Of a stretch of DNA of 64,000 bases, positions 7,513 to 17,273 are shown piece after piece. Position numbers and translations under genes: made by a program. Under the pieces are notes generated by a model. That model saw only the letters and a program-made list of their open reading frames with translations, did not search any database and was not told where the DNA came from. Position 1 is the stretch's first letter. Each line of letters opens with the position of its first letter. The DNA comes from Xanthomarina arctica (GTDB lineage: Bacteria; Bacteroidota; Bacteroidia; Flavobacteriales; Flavobacteriaceae). The stretch spans positions 186,001 to 250,000 of the forward strand of contig NZ_BMFQ01000002.1 in the NCBI RefSeq assembly GCF_014638915.1, read 5' to 3'.

Positions 7513-10329
7513 ATGAATATATACTTTACTATTCTATTCGAGCTATTATTTCTCTCCTCCAGTATTCTTCTATTGTTTAAGCTTAGAACAAAACTAGGCT
7601 TAGCTCCACTTTACATTTTTTTAGGTGCTATTCAATATTTGCAGGCCCTTACAGGATCTTTGGTGAGTTTTCAAATTTTAGGAGATTTTACAGCTAGTCT
7701 AGGAACTGTAATTGTATTTAGCGCTGTGTTATTTGCTGTATTATTAATTTATATTAAGGAAGGGGTGTCTAGTGCTAGAGCACTAATTTTAGGTATTGTT
7801 ATTTCAAACCTCCTTATAACAGTTTTGTTTAAGATAACATACATTCAAGATTTAGCTACGCGAAATTTGAACAGAATAGAACCATTCTCTCTTTTTACAA
7901 TAGACTATAAATATTTTATTATAGGGACTATTATTCTGTTGTTAGACTTTATTTTACTGGCTGTTGTCTATCAGTTTTTAATTTCAAAAATAAGAAAACA
8001 GTATTTCTTTTTAATACTCTTTATTTCGCTTTTTACAGTATTATTGTTTGACTCTTTTACGTTTAATATAAGTCTTAATTATTTCTCAGAGCATTTTGTT
8101 ACGTTTCTTTTAGGTGATATTATTGGAAAAACTATTTTAGCGCTTGTATTTTCTTTCATTTTATATACTTATTTAAAGTATCTAGACACGGAGAAGTACA
8201 ATGCCTCTTTTATTGCCAATCAACATCGAGATGTCTTTTCAATATTAAGGTATCGTAAAAAATATTTGGACCTAAAGGTGGAAAAGCAAGAAGTTGAATT
8301 AAAGTTAGTTTCTCAGTCGGAAACTGCATTGAATAATATTTCAGATGGATTTGTATCTCTTGATACTAATTGGCGCTATGTTTTTGTTAATAAAAGGGCC
8401 GGAGAAATTTTAGGTAGATCGCCAGAAAGTTTAATTGGCAAGCATATTTGGACCGAATTTCCTCAAGCTGTAGATACTATTTTTTATAAAGCCTATTTAA
8501 AAGCTGTAGAAAGCCAAGAAACACAACATATTGAAGAATATCATGAGGCATTAGACAGATGGATAGATGGTAGAGCCTATCCTTCAGCAAATGGTTTAAC
8601 TATTTATTTAGCGGATGTCACCGAGGAAAAAAAGGTAGATATAGAAAATAAAATGTTGCTTTCCTTAATAGAAACGAGTGACGATTTTATTGGATTAGCA
8701 TCACTAGAAGGGAAACCAATTTATTTAAATGTGAATGGGAGAAAGCTGGTTGGTCTAGGTAGTGATGAAAAATTGTCTGCTTCTATGACAGATTTTTTTC
8801 CAGAACATTTTACAGATAAAATATTAAACGATCATTTACCTAATATTTATAAAAACAATAAATGGAGAGGCGAAGTTCAACTTAAAAATTTTAAAACGGG
8901 CAGTTTGACTCCTATTGAAATGTCTGGTTTTTTAATAAAAGACAGCACAACAAGTAAACCAATGGCTTTAGGCATTGTTGCTACAGACATTTCGAAAGGT
9001 AATGAGGCCAAAGAAAAATTAATAAAAAGCGAACAATTATTTAGACGCTTATCCTCTAGTGCACCGGTGGCTATTTTTCAAACAGATAAAGATGGTGGTT
9101 GCAATTATGTCAATGAACAATGGATAAAATATTCTGGATTATCGTTTGAAGAAGCCATGGGTTTAAGTTGGACTAATGCTTTACATCCAGAGGATAAAGA
9201 TAGGATGATGCATGAGTGGCAAGAAACGGTTTCTAAAGAAACGGATTTACTAACGGATTTTAGATTTCTTAATAAAAATGGAATGATAACATGGCTTTCA
9301 GCCAAAACAACTGGTTTGTACGATTCTAATAATAATTTATATGGGCATATAGGGACGCTTGTAGACGTTACTGATCGTAAGAAGGCGGAAGACCAAAGAA
9401 TCAAAAGTGAGAAATATCTAGACAGCATTATTAATAATATTGGAGATCCTGTTTTTGTGAAGGATGAACAAAGTCGCATGTTATTAGTAAATGATGCCCT
9501 TTGTTCCATTTTTAACCTTAATAGAGCTGATATTATTGGTAAAACCTTAGCTGAGCACGTGCCTCTTAAAGAAAGAGAAAATTTTTTAAAGAATGATAAA
9601 CAGGTAATTCTAGATGGTATTGAGAATGTTAAAGAAGAAACGTTAAGTTTCGACAAAATGGAAATGCGTACCATTTCCACAAAAAAAACGCGTTTTATTG
9701 ATAGTACTGGTAATAAATTTCTAATTGGTGTTATAAGAGATATTACTGAGCAGAAAAAAGCAGAAGTAGCATTAAAAGAAAGTGAAGAAAAATTTTCTAA
9801 AGCTTTTGAATCTAATGTTATTGGAACGGCGATACTAAACAAAGAAAAAAAGATTATTGAAATTAACGAGGTGCTGACAAACATTGTAGGATTTAAAAGA
9901 GAAAACATGTTAGGGAAGACGGCAGAAGAAATAGGGTTATTCAAATTTGATAGCCAAAAGAACCTGGAAAATGAAAATAAGCTATGGAGTCAGTTTAGTA
10001 AAAATGGATATGTCTCTAATATTGAATTAGAATACCTAATGCAAACTGGAAGAGAACTTTTTATATTAATCTCTTTACGAGCGCTTCGGCTAAATAATGA
10101 AGATCATATTTTAATCACTGTTTTAGATATAACTGAAAAGAAAAATGTTGAAAAAGAATTAGAAAAGCATAGAAATAATCTTGAAGAATTAGTTAAAATA
10201 AGAACCGAAGAGGTGAATTCTAAAAATAATGAATTACAGCGTATGAATAAATTGTTTGTTGGAAGGGAGTTAAAAATGAAAGAACTAAAAAATATTATTA
10301 AAGAATTGCAGTCAAAAAATGATAATTAA
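7513..10329 (+). CDS. Kinase-less membrane sensor with five PAS domains
   Basis: About 938 aa. Residues 1-225 form about seven membrane helices (YFTILFELLFLSSSILLLF onward). A short coiled linker leads to five consecutive PAS domains, roughly at 270-370, 380-495, 505-625, 630-750 and 760-875. PAS-C boundary motifs such as TEEKK, TDRKKAED, TEQKKAE and TEKKNVEKE mark the joins. The protein ends in a coiled coil (LEKHRNNLEELVKIRTEEV, MNKLFVGRELKMKELK). No HisKA, HATPase, GGDEF or receiver follows, so it cannot phosphorylate by itself. The next gene, 42 bases on, is a histidine kinase with a similar coiled segment, so it may act as a partner sensor. I prefer the ATG at 7513 to the in-frame TTG at 7495. 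Confidence 0.85.
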   Translation: MNIYFTILFELLFLSSSILLLFKLRTKLGLAPLYIFLGAIQYLQALTGSLVSFQILGDFTASLGTVIVFSAVLFAVLLIYIKEGVSSARALILGIVISNLLITVLFKITYIQDLATRNLNRIEPFSLFTIDYKYFIIGTIILLLDFILLAVVYQFLISKIRKQYFFLILFISLFTVLLFDSFTFNISLNYFSEHFVTFLLGDIIGKTILALVFSFILYTYLKYLDTEKYNASFIANQHRDVFSILRYRKKYLDLKVEKQEVELKLVSQSETALNNISDGFVSLDTNWRYVFVNKRAGEILGRSPESLIGKHIWTEFPQAVDTIFYKAYLKAVESQETQHIEEYHEALDRWIDGRAYPSANGLTIYLADVTEEKKVDIENKMLLSLIETSDDFIGLASLEGKPIYLNVNGRKLVGLGSDEKLSASMTDFFPEHFTDKILNDHLPNIYKNNKWRGEVQLKNFKTGSLTPIEMSGFLIKDSTTSKPMALGIVATDISKGNEAKEKLIKSEQLFRRLSSSAPVAIFQTDKDGGCNYVNEQWIKYSGLSFEEAMGLSWTNALHPEDKDRMMHEWQETVSKETDLLTDFRFLNKNGMITWLSAKTTGLYDSNNNLYGHIGTLVDVTDRKKAEDQRIKSEKYLDSIINNIGDPVFVKDEQSRMLLVNDALCSIFNLNRADIIGKTLAEHVPLKERENFLKNDKQVILDGIENVKEETLSFDKMEMRTISTKKTRFIDSTGNKFLIGVIRDITEQKKAEVALKESEEKFSKAFESNVIGTAILNKEKKIIEINEVLTNIVGFKRENMLGKTAEEIGLFKFDSQKNLENENKLWSQFSKNGYVSNIELEYLMQTGRELFILISLRALRLNNEDHILITVLDITEKKNVEKELEKHRNNLEELVKIRTEEVNSKNNELQRMNKLFVGRELKMKELKNIIKELQSKNDN

Positions 10330-10371
10330 ATTAACTATCAAAATAAGAAATCCCTTTAATTTTATTTTACT

Positions 10372-12891
10372 ATGAAGCGTAGTTCTATATATCTTTTTTT
10401 TAAGAAACCTATGGTAGCTGGTTTTTCCATTTTTATTCTCCTGCTTTTTATTACCCAATATATTGCTTACCAGAAGTATTTAATACATGAAAATGAGCAG
10501 AGAAAAGAAACCCTTATCCAAGTAAATGTTATTAAAGAGAAACTGCAGGCTTTGGTTATGTATAGTTATTCCGCTACCAAATCTTTACAATATATTGTGG
10601 AAAGAAATGGGATACCACCGGATTTTGAGAAGATAGCTACCGAATTATTAAATAGAAATAAATATTTTGATGTTGTAGAATTAGTTGATGGAGATGGCTT
10701 TATAACGCATGTGTATCCATTAAAGAATAATGACGTACTAGGATTAAATATTTTAACAAGTTCTGAATCTAGTAGTGGCGCACTAGCTACTTTAAAAAGG
10801 AAAGATTTTTTTATAGCGGGACCCGTTAATTTAAAGCAAGGTGGCATTGGCATGATTAGTAGACAACCTATTTTTATAGAGAACAAGTTTTCAGGATTTA
10901 CTGCCGTTGTTACCAAACTTTCCACTTTTTTTAATGACCTGAGTATCGATAGCACCAATGATAACGGTTTTATATATCAATTATCGCGGGTAAATCGTGA
11001 GACAGGGAAAGAAGATTATTTTTTTAAAAGAGACATCTCGGCTTTTAAAGAATTTGCAGTACCTATAGAAATGCTTTATGGCGAATGGAAACTATATGTT
11101 ATACCTACAAAGCACGAATTTAATACAGGAATTCGGTTTGCTTTAGTTGGGTTTTTAATAGCCATTGTTGGAGGTTGGCTTGTTTGGTTTTTTGCAGGAC
11201 AATCTGTGAGGTTAAATAAACTTATTAATCTGAAGCTAATAAAGCAAGAATCGGAATTAGAATTAATTCATAAATCTTCTAGAAAACAAATAAAAAAGAG
11301 TGAATCAAATTTAAATAGAGCACAGCAGATAGCCAAGCTTGGAAATTGGGAGCTGGATTTAACTTTAGAGAAAGGCAATTTAACTTGGTCCAAAGAAATG
11401 TATCGGATATTCGAAAAAGATCCTGAAAAATTTGAGGTTACTAACGATACATTTTACGAAGCTATTCATCCAGATGATAGAGCTAGGGTTCTTGACATAT
11501 TCACAAATGGTGTTAAAAACAATAAAGGGTATCGCATAACATATCGCTTAAAACTCGATAATAATGGTATTAAATATGTAGAGGAACAATGCGAATTTAT
11601 TTATAATGAAAACCAGAACCCTAAAAAAGCTTTTGGTACCATACAAGATGTTACTGACAGAAAAAAAATTGAAGAAGTATTAAAAAATAGTGAGTTATTG
11701 TATAGAAACCTTGCTTCTAATGCACCTGTGGCTATTTTTAATTTAAATAAAGATGGTGAGTGTACCTATGTTAATGAAGAGTGGATGAGCTATTCTGGTT
11801 TGACATTTAATGAAGCTATGGGGTCCGGTTGGCAAGTTGCTTTGCATCCAGATGATAAAGAACGTATTTTAGGAGAGCTACTAGAGGCTATTTTAAAAAA
11901 CATAGAGTTTAAATCTGAATTAAGATTTCAAGATAAAAAAGGGAAAATCACTTATTTAGCAGTAAAAATCACAAAACTATTAGATGCTAATAATAGGGTT
12001 TATGGTCATATTGGGATTGCATCAGACATTACCGAAAGATTTGATATAGAACAAGAACTGCTTATTTATAAAAATAATCTTGAGAAATTAGTAGATATAA
12101 GAACTGAAGAACTCAATGAGAGTAAAGAAGCTTTATTAAATCTTTTAGAAGATATTAATTCTCAATCTATAGAGTTAGAGAAGGAGAAAGTGAAAGCGCA
12201 ATCGGCAGATTTAATGAAATCTGCATTTTTAGCGACCATGTCTCACGAGTTAAGAACACCTATGAATTCCATTATAGGTTTTACCAGTATCTTGCTAAAG
12301 GAATTTGCTGGCCCTTTAAACGAGGAGCAAGCAAAACAAATAGGGATGGTTAAAACCAGTGGACAACATTTGTTAGGGCTGATCAATGATGTGTTAGATA
12401 TTTCTAAAATTGAAGCTGGGGAATTGAAGGTATCTCTTTACCCTTTTAATTATATCGATTCTCTTCAAAAAACAGTAGAATTTTTATTGCCTCAAGCATT
12501 AAAAAAAGGATTGTCCATTGAATCTGAAATTTCTATAATAGATATCACTCTTATAAGCGATGAAAGAAGAATAGAGCAAGTGCTCTTAAATTTGCTTTCC
12601 AACGCTATTAAATTTTCAAATATTGGTGCAATTAGAATAAAAGTGGCTGTTAAAGATCATTTTGTTGTAACTCAAATTATAGACCAAGGTATTGGAATAA
12701 ATAAAACGGATTTAAATAAATTATTTATGCCTTTTATTCAATTGGAAGGCGGTTTAAGCAGGAGTCATGAAGGAACGGGGCTTGGCTTAGCTATTTCGAA
12801 AAATTTAATTGATAAATTAGGAGGTCGAATTGAAGTAGAAAGTATCGAAGGGAAAGGCAGTACTTTTACGTTCTATTTACCCATAGAATGA
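10372..12891 (+). CDS. CHASE-PAS-PAS sensor histidine kinase
   Basis: An 839-aa membrane kinase. TM1 is at about 15-33. An extracytoplasmic CHASE-type domain covers about 35-250 (HVYPLKNNDVLGLNI, GPVNLKQGGIGMISRQPIF). TM2 is at about 258-280 (ALVGFLIAIVGGWLVWFFAG). Two PAS domains follow at about 310-430 and 440-560, then a coiled coil. The HisKA H-box is FLATMSHELRTPMNSI and the HATPase domain carries the N-box LLNLLSNAIKF, DQGIGI and GTGLGLAISKNL. CHASE domains bind small extracellular ligands. The kinase lacks its own receiver, but a lone receiver and a REC-headed activator follow directly, making them the likely phosphoryl acceptors. Confidence 0.92.
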   Translation: MKRSSIYLFFKKPMVAGFSIFILLLFITQYIAYQKYLIHENEQRKETLIQVNVIKEKLQALVMYSYSATKSLQYIVERNGIPPDFEKIATELLNRNKYFDVVELVDGDGFITHVYPLKNNDVLGLNILTSSESSSGALATLKRKDFFIAGPVNLKQGGIGMISRQPIFIENKFSGFTAVVTKLSTFFNDLSIDSTNDNGFIYQLSRVNRETGKEDYFFKRDISAFKEFAVPIEMLYGEWKLYVIPTKHEFNTGIRFALVGFLIAIVGGWLVWFFAGQSVRLNKLINLKLIKQESELELIHKSSRKQIKKSESNLNRAQQIAKLGNWELDLTLEKGNLTWSKEMYRIFEKDPEKFEVTNDTFYEAIHPDDRARVLDIFTNGVKNNKGYRITYRLKLDNNGIKYVEEQCEFIYNENQNPKKAFGTIQDVTDRKKIEEVLKNSELLYRNLASNAPVAIFNLNKDGECTYVNEEWMSYSGLTFNEAMGSGWQVALHPDDKERILGELLEAILKNIEFKSELRFQDKKGKITYLAVKITKLLDANNRVYGHIGIASDITERFDIEQELLIYKNNLEKLVDIRTEELNESKEALLNLLEDINSQSIELEKEKVKAQSADLMKSAFLATMSHELRTPMNSIIGFTSILLKEFAGPLNEEQAKQIGMVKTSGQHLLGLINDVLDISKIEAGELKVSLYPFNYIDSLQKTVEFLLPQALKKGLSIESEISIIDITLISDERRIEQVLLNLLSNAIKFSNIGAIRIKVAVKDHFVVTQIIDQGIGINKTDLNKLFMPFIQLEGGLSRSHEGTGLGLAISKNLIDKLGGRIEVESIEGKGSTFTFYLPIE

Positions 12892-12996
12892 TTTGCTTTT
12901 CAATGAGCTTTTTAATTATATTGATAATTACAATATCTAATTTATTATATTTATCAGCTATACACTTAATGTTTTAGAACTATTCACTTAAAAAAT

Positions 12997-13374
12997 ATGA
13001 AATTATCGGTTTTAATAATTGAAGACAATGAACAAAATATGTACATGTTGTCTTATCTGCTCGAAAAAAGTCATTATAATGTCATAAAAGCTTATAACGG
13101 TAATGACGGCTTAACGTTAGCACATGAAAATAAACCAGATATTATTTTAATAGATATTCAATTACCGGATATGGATGGTTATGAAATATGTAGTAAGCTG
13201 GCATTTAATGGCTTACCAAAAAACACGGTATATATAACAGTTACTTCCTATGCTATGGGAGGTGATAGAGAAAAATCTATGGAAGCTGGTGCAGATGGAT
13301 ATATAGAGAAGCCTATAGATCCAGACTTATTTGTAGAACAAATGGAACGTATTTATAAAGCAAAAAATAGTTAA
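12997..13374 (+). CDS. Single-domain response regulator (CheY-like)
   Basis: A 125-aa stand-alone receiver. The acidic pocket is IIEDNE near residue 9, the phosphoacceptor is Asp53 (LIDIQLPDMDGYE), and the switch Thr and Lys lie in VTSYAMGG and EKPIDP. No output domain. It sits between the CHASE kinase (105 bp upstream) and the sigma54 activator (5 bases downstream), so it can act as a phosphate shuttle or sink between them. Confidence 0.92.
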   Translation: MKLSVLIIEDNEQNMYMLSYLLEKSHYNVIKAYNGNDGLTLAHENKPDIILIDIQLPDMDGYEICSKLAFNGLPKNTVYITVTSYAMGGDREKSMEAGADGYIEKPIDPDLFVEQMERIYKAKNS

Positions 13375-13379
13375 TTGTA

Positions 13380-16300
13380 ATGAGTACGGTTTTAATAGTA
13401 GATGATACGTTCGAAAATTTATACTTGCTTAAGGTTATTCTTGAGGAGGCAGGTTATTTGGTAATAGAAGCTAAGGATGGAAAAGAGGGATTAAAACAAT
13501 TGCACAAACATGATATAGATTTAATTATATCAGATATTTTAATGCCTGTAATGGATGGCTATATGTTTTGTCAAGCTTGTAAAAAAGACGATTTATTTAA
13601 AGATATTCCTTTTGTTTTTTACACTTCTACCTATACTGAAAAACTTGATGAAGATTTTGCCTTAAAACTTGGCGCTGTGCACTTTTTAAGAAAACCTACA
13701 GATCAAGAGAATATACTAAAGGTACTTAAAGATATATTTAATGGAGAAGAACCAAAAACAAAAACTACCAAAAAACCTCAGTTTACCGAGGAAGAAGTTC
13801 TAAAACTCTATAGTAAGCGCCTAATTAGTAAACTGGAACAAAAGAATTTAGATCTCGAAAAAGAAGTATTTGAACGACAAAAAGCAGAACACTTATTAAT
13901 TCATGAAAATGAAGTTTTGGATTTAATAGCTGTAAATACTCCTATAGAAAAGATTTTTGACCGGTTGCTTTTAAATTTTCAATCCTTACATCCAAAATAT
14001 TTTGGAACTCTAAGTTTACTAGATAAAGATGGGATTCACCTAGATTTAATCTCAGCGCCATCTATGCCAAAAGAATATGGCTTAGCTATAAAACGTATTG
14101 TAATAGGTGAAAGCGTTGGTTCCTGTGGTACGGCTGCTTTTAGAAAACAGCCTGTAATTGTTTCGGATATAAGTACAGATGCCTTGTGGCTGAATTATAA
14201 AGATCTTGCTGTAAAACATGGTTTATTGTCTTGCTGGTCTTTGCCAATAGTATCCAAAAACAATATTGTTTTAGGAACCTTTGCTATTTACAGTATGGCT
14301 ATTAGTACGCCATCCTTAGAAGATATACGCGAACTAGCATTAGCTGTTAACTTAGCTCATGTGGCAATCGAAAAATACCGTATTGTTACTGAAATTAAAA
14401 AGAAAGACGAATCTTATAAATCTTTAATAGACCAAGCAAGTGATGCTATTGTAACTTATACATTGGATGGTACTATTTATAATTTTAATAAAGCTAGCTA
14501 TACTACTTTAGGCTATACGGAAAAGGAATTTTTGAAATTAAAAGTCCAAGATTTGATAGTAGGAGATATCATAGATAATCCATACACTATAACTCAGTTA
14601 CAAAAAGAGAAACCTGTAATTTTTGACAGGCAGTTTAGGCATAAAAATGGATCGATACTAGACGTAGAGATTTCTGCGAAACTACAGAAAGAAGGTAAGG
14701 TTGTTGGGATTGTTCGCGATGTTACGGAGAAGAAAGAAAATTTAAATAAAATTAAAAGAGCTAAGGAGTTTTCAACAGGGCTATTGAAGTCGATGAGAGA
14801 AGGCTTAGTTGTAATCAATTTAGAATCAGAAATAATTAGTGTGAATCCTGCATTTTGTGAAATGACGGGTTTTACTGAAAAAGAATTACTAGGTGTTAAA
14901 CGTCCATTTCCGTATTCTCCACCAGAATTAAGAAAAGAAAATGATAAGCGTTATGCAATGTTATTAAAAGGAGAAAATAAGGGTGATTATGAAAATACGT
15001 ATATGCGTAAAAACGGAGAGCGTTTTCCTGTACATGTTTTAATTTCAAGTATTTATGATGAGAATGGCGTGAAAACGGCCAATTTCTCAACTGTTCAAGA
15101 TATTACACAACGGAAGAAAGCTGAAATAGATTTAAAATTGGCCAAAGAATTTACAGACAACCTGGTTATGTCTATGCAGGAAGGGCTAATAATAATTAAT
15201 CTAGATGTGAAAATTATTCTGGTAAATAATTCTACTTGTAGAATGCTAGGTTATTCTAATGATGAGTTAATGAGTATGGAGTTTCCTTATCCATTCATTA
15301 AGCAGGAAGATTTTGAAGAAATTATTAGAAAGAGAGAAAAAATGATTCGTGGCGAACATAACTATTTTTTGTTTGAATTTAAAAGGAGAAATGGCGAAAC
15401 GTTTTTAGCATCATTCTTAATAGGAAATATAAAAAATGATAGTGGAGAGGTCATTGCTTTGTTTGCAACCATGAAAGATGTTTCTGAAGAAGAAAAAGCT
15501 AAAAAAGTGTTACAGGATAATGCCAGAAAATCTTTAGAACGTAAAAATGTTATTTTAGAATTAGCCAATTTAGTAGGAACAGATTATAAAAGTGCCTTGA
15601 GACGCATTACGGCACTCTCCGCAGAAACTTTAAATGTTAGACGTGTTGGGGTTTGGAAATTCAATTCTGAAAAAAATAAGATTGTTTGTGAGAAACTGTT
15701 TGATTTAAAAGATCAAACTTATGGAAATCAAGGTTTAGAACTAATAGAAAAAAGCAATCCTAATTATTTTGAAGCCCTATTTAAAAATAAAACTTTAAGG
15801 ATAGATGATGCTCTAAAAAATGATGTTACTAAAGACTTTGCAAAAGATTATTTACTACCTATAGGTATCACTTCCATAATGGATGTTGTTATTCGGGTTT
15901 CTGATGATTTTTATGGGGTGTTGAGTTTTGAACATATTGGAGCTAAACGAAAATGGAGTGAGGATGAAGAGGAATTTGCTACCTCTATCTCTAATTTGGT
16001 TTCTTTAATGATTGAGAGCTCACAAAGAAAAATAGCTGAAGAAGAATTGGTTGTCATTAATAAACAACTTAACAATACTCTAAATGAGGTCATTGAATTA
16101 AAAAGTCAATTAGAACAAGAAAATATTTATCTAAGAAATGAGTTAGACCTAGTGTTTAACTATGAAGAAATGGTTTATGGAAGTGTGGAATTTAGTAATG
16201 TTTTAAACGAAGTAGAAAAAGTTGCGCCTACCAATGCCACTGTATTATTGTTAGGAGAATCTGGTACGGGAAAAGAGTTGCTTGCAAGAGCCATTCATAA

Positions 16301-17105
16301 TATAAGTTCTAGAAATAAAAAACCATTAATAAAAGTGAACTGCTCTGCTATTCCAAGAGAGCTTTTGGAGAGTGAACTATTCGGACATAAAAAAGGCTCG
16401 TTTACCGGTGCGTTTAGCGATAAAATTGGAAAGTTTGAATTAGCAGATGGGGGTACGTTATTTCTAGACGAAATTGGAGAGTTGCCTTTAGATATGCAAC
16501 CTAAAATATTAAGGTTCTTACAAGAAGGAGAAATAGAGGTTGTTGGAGGTGCTGGTACAAAAAAGCTAGATGTAAGAGTTATGGCCGCCACAAACCGAAA
16601 TCTTTTGGAAGAGATTGAAAAGAAGCAATTTAGAGAGGATTTATATTTTAGGCTTCATGTATTTCCTATAGAAGTTCCAGCACTACGCAAAAGAAAAGAT
16701 GATATCCCGTTGTTAGTGGAGCATTTTGTCGATAAATTTAATAAAGCCTATGAAAAGCATATTAAGTTTATTTCAGATGAAGCCATGAGTCAACTAAAAG
16801 CTTACAACTGGCCTGGTAATATTAGAGAGTTGGAGAATTTAATAGAACGTGCATCCATACTCTCAACCAGTGACACTTTAGTTATACCTGGTTTTGAAAC
16901 TACCAATCAAAAAACCAAACATCGAATAGATAGTAAAGACGTCTCACTTGATTCTATTTTACGAAATCACATCCTTCAAATTCTCGAAGAATGCCAATGG
17001 AAAATTAGCGGACCAAAAAGCGCTAGTGAAATGTTAGGTTTGAAAGCGAGCACTTTGCGAGATAAAATGGCCAAATTGGACATAGTAAAGCCGGAAAAAA
17101 TTTAA
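13380..17105 (+). CDS. Giant sigma54-dependent activator, REC-GAF-PAS-PAS-PAS-GAF-AAA+-HTH
   Basis: A 1241-aa bacterial enhancer-binding protein. The receiver (1-120) has Asp52 (ISDILMPVMDGY). A coiled linker leads to GAF (about 175-335), three PAS domains (about 345-455, 465-580, 590-705), a second GAF (about 715-890) and another coil. The AAA+ domain (about 940-1180) has Walker A GESGTGKELLARAI, the sigma54 contact loop GSFTGA (usual form GAFTGA), LFLDEIGELP and the arginine region REDLYFRLHVFPIEVP. A Fis-type HTH ends the protein (SASEMLGLKASTLRDKMAKL). NtrC-type activators are usually about 450-500 aa, so this one is unusually loaded with sensor domains. Twin palindromes and a -24/-12 promoter lie directly downstream. 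Confidence 0.95.
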   Translation: MSTVLIVDDTFENLYLLKVILEEAGYLVIEAKDGKEGLKQLHKHDIDLIISDILMPVMDGYMFCQACKKDDLFKDIPFVFYTSTYTEKLDEDFALKLGAVHFLRKPTDQENILKVLKDIFNGEEPKTKTTKKPQFTEEEVLKLYSKRLISKLEQKNLDLEKEVFERQKAEHLLIHENEVLDLIAVNTPIEKIFDRLLLNFQSLHPKYFGTLSLLDKDGIHLDLISAPSMPKEYGLAIKRIVIGESVGSCGTAAFRKQPVIVSDISTDALWLNYKDLAVKHGLLSCWSLPIVSKNNIVLGTFAIYSMAISTPSLEDIRELALAVNLAHVAIEKYRIVTEIKKKDESYKSLIDQASDAIVTYTLDGTIYNFNKASYTTLGYTEKEFLKLKVQDLIVGDIIDNPYTITQLQKEKPVIFDRQFRHKNGSILDVEISAKLQKEGKVVGIVRDVTEKKENLNKIKRAKEFSTGLLKSMREGLVVINLESEIISVNPAFCEMTGFTEKELLGVKRPFPYSPPELRKENDKRYAMLLKGENKGDYENTYMRKNGERFPVHVLISSIYDENGVKTANFSTVQDITQRKKAEIDLKLAKEFTDNLVMSMQEGLIIINLDVKIILVNNSTCRMLGYSNDELMSMEFPYPFIKQEDFEEIIRKREKMIRGEHNYFLFEFKRRNGETFLASFLIGNIKNDSGEVIALFATMKDVSEEEKAKKVLQDNARKSLERKNVILELANLVGTDYKSALRRITALSAETLNVRRVGVWKFNSEKNKIVCEKLFDLKDQTYGNQGLELIEKSNPNYFEALFKNKTLRIDDALKNDVTKDFAKDYLLPIGITSIMDVVIRVSDDFYGVLSFEHIGAKRKWSEDEEEFATSISNLVSLMIESSQRKIAEEELVVINKQLNNTLNEVIELKSQLEQENIYLRNELDLVFNYEEMVYGSVEFSNVLNEVEKVAPTNATVLLLGESGTGKELLARAIHNISSRNKKPLIKVNCSAIPRELLESELFGHKKGSFTGAFSDKIGKFELADGGTLFLDEIGELPLDMQPKILRFLQEGEIEVVGGAGTKKLDVRVMAATNRNLLEEIEKKQFREDLYFRLHVFPIEVPALRKRKDDIPLLVEHFVDKFNKAYEKHIKFISDEAMSQLKAYNWPGNIRELENLIERASILSTSDTLVIPGFETTNQKTKHRIDSKDVSLDSILRNHILQILEECQWKISGPKSASEMLGLKASTLRDKMAKLDIVKPEKI

Positions 17106-17116
17106 CGGTATACCGT
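17105..17116. promoter_or_regulatory. Palindromic site 1, putative enhancer (UAS)
   Basis: ACGGTATACCGT is a perfect 12-base palindrome that overlaps the stop codon of the sigma54 activator. It is repeated 39 bp away. It lies about 140 bp upstream of the -24/-12 promoter, the usual distance for an enhancer-binding-protein site. Confidence 0.6.
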
Positions 17117-17141
17117 GACTTTGGTTTATTGACTTGAATAG

Positions 17142-17157
17142 TAACGGTATACCGTTA
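17142..17157. promoter_or_regulatory. Palindromic site 2, putative enhancer (UAS)
   Basis: TAACGGTATACCGTTA is a perfect 16-base palindrome with the same core as site 1. The centres are 39 bp apart. It is about 95-100 bp upstream of the -24/-12 element. Paired sites of this type are typical for hexamer-forming NtrC-family proteins. Confidence 0.6.
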
Positions 17158-17182
17158 CCGTGTTAATTGGTTAAATTATAAA

Positions 17183-17227
17183 TAAAAAACACAAAACACT
17201 TGTAATGAGGGTTTTGTGTTTTTTTTT
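17183..17227 (+). terminator. Terminator of the sigma54 activator gene
   Basis: AACACAAAAC (17188-17197) pairs with GTTTTGTGTT (17211-17220), followed by a run of Ts to 17227. It separates the activator transcript from the downstream genes, which therefore need their own promoter. Confidence 0.8.
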
Positions 17228-17243
17228 ATGCTTTATTTAACTC

Positions 17244-17260
17244 TTGGCACTTGTATTGGA
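17244..17260 (+). promoter_or_regulatory. Putative sigma54 (-24/-12) promoter
   Basis: TTGGCAC, five bases, then TTGGA: compared with YTGGCAC-N5-TTGCW only the C of the -12 GC is changed, and the 10-base gap between the GG and the -12 dinucleotide is exact. Transcription would start near 17270. The ATG at 17274 would then be almost leaderless, and the in-frame ATG at 17283 would have a 13-base leader. Confidence 0.6.
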
Positions 17261-17273
17261 GTAAGCTTTCGAA

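Noticed and set aside
9105..9944. 279-aa minus-strand ORF inside the five-PAS gene
   Set aside because: Antisense to clearly conserved PAS domains and composed of Ser/Leu-rich sequence typical of a shadow frame.
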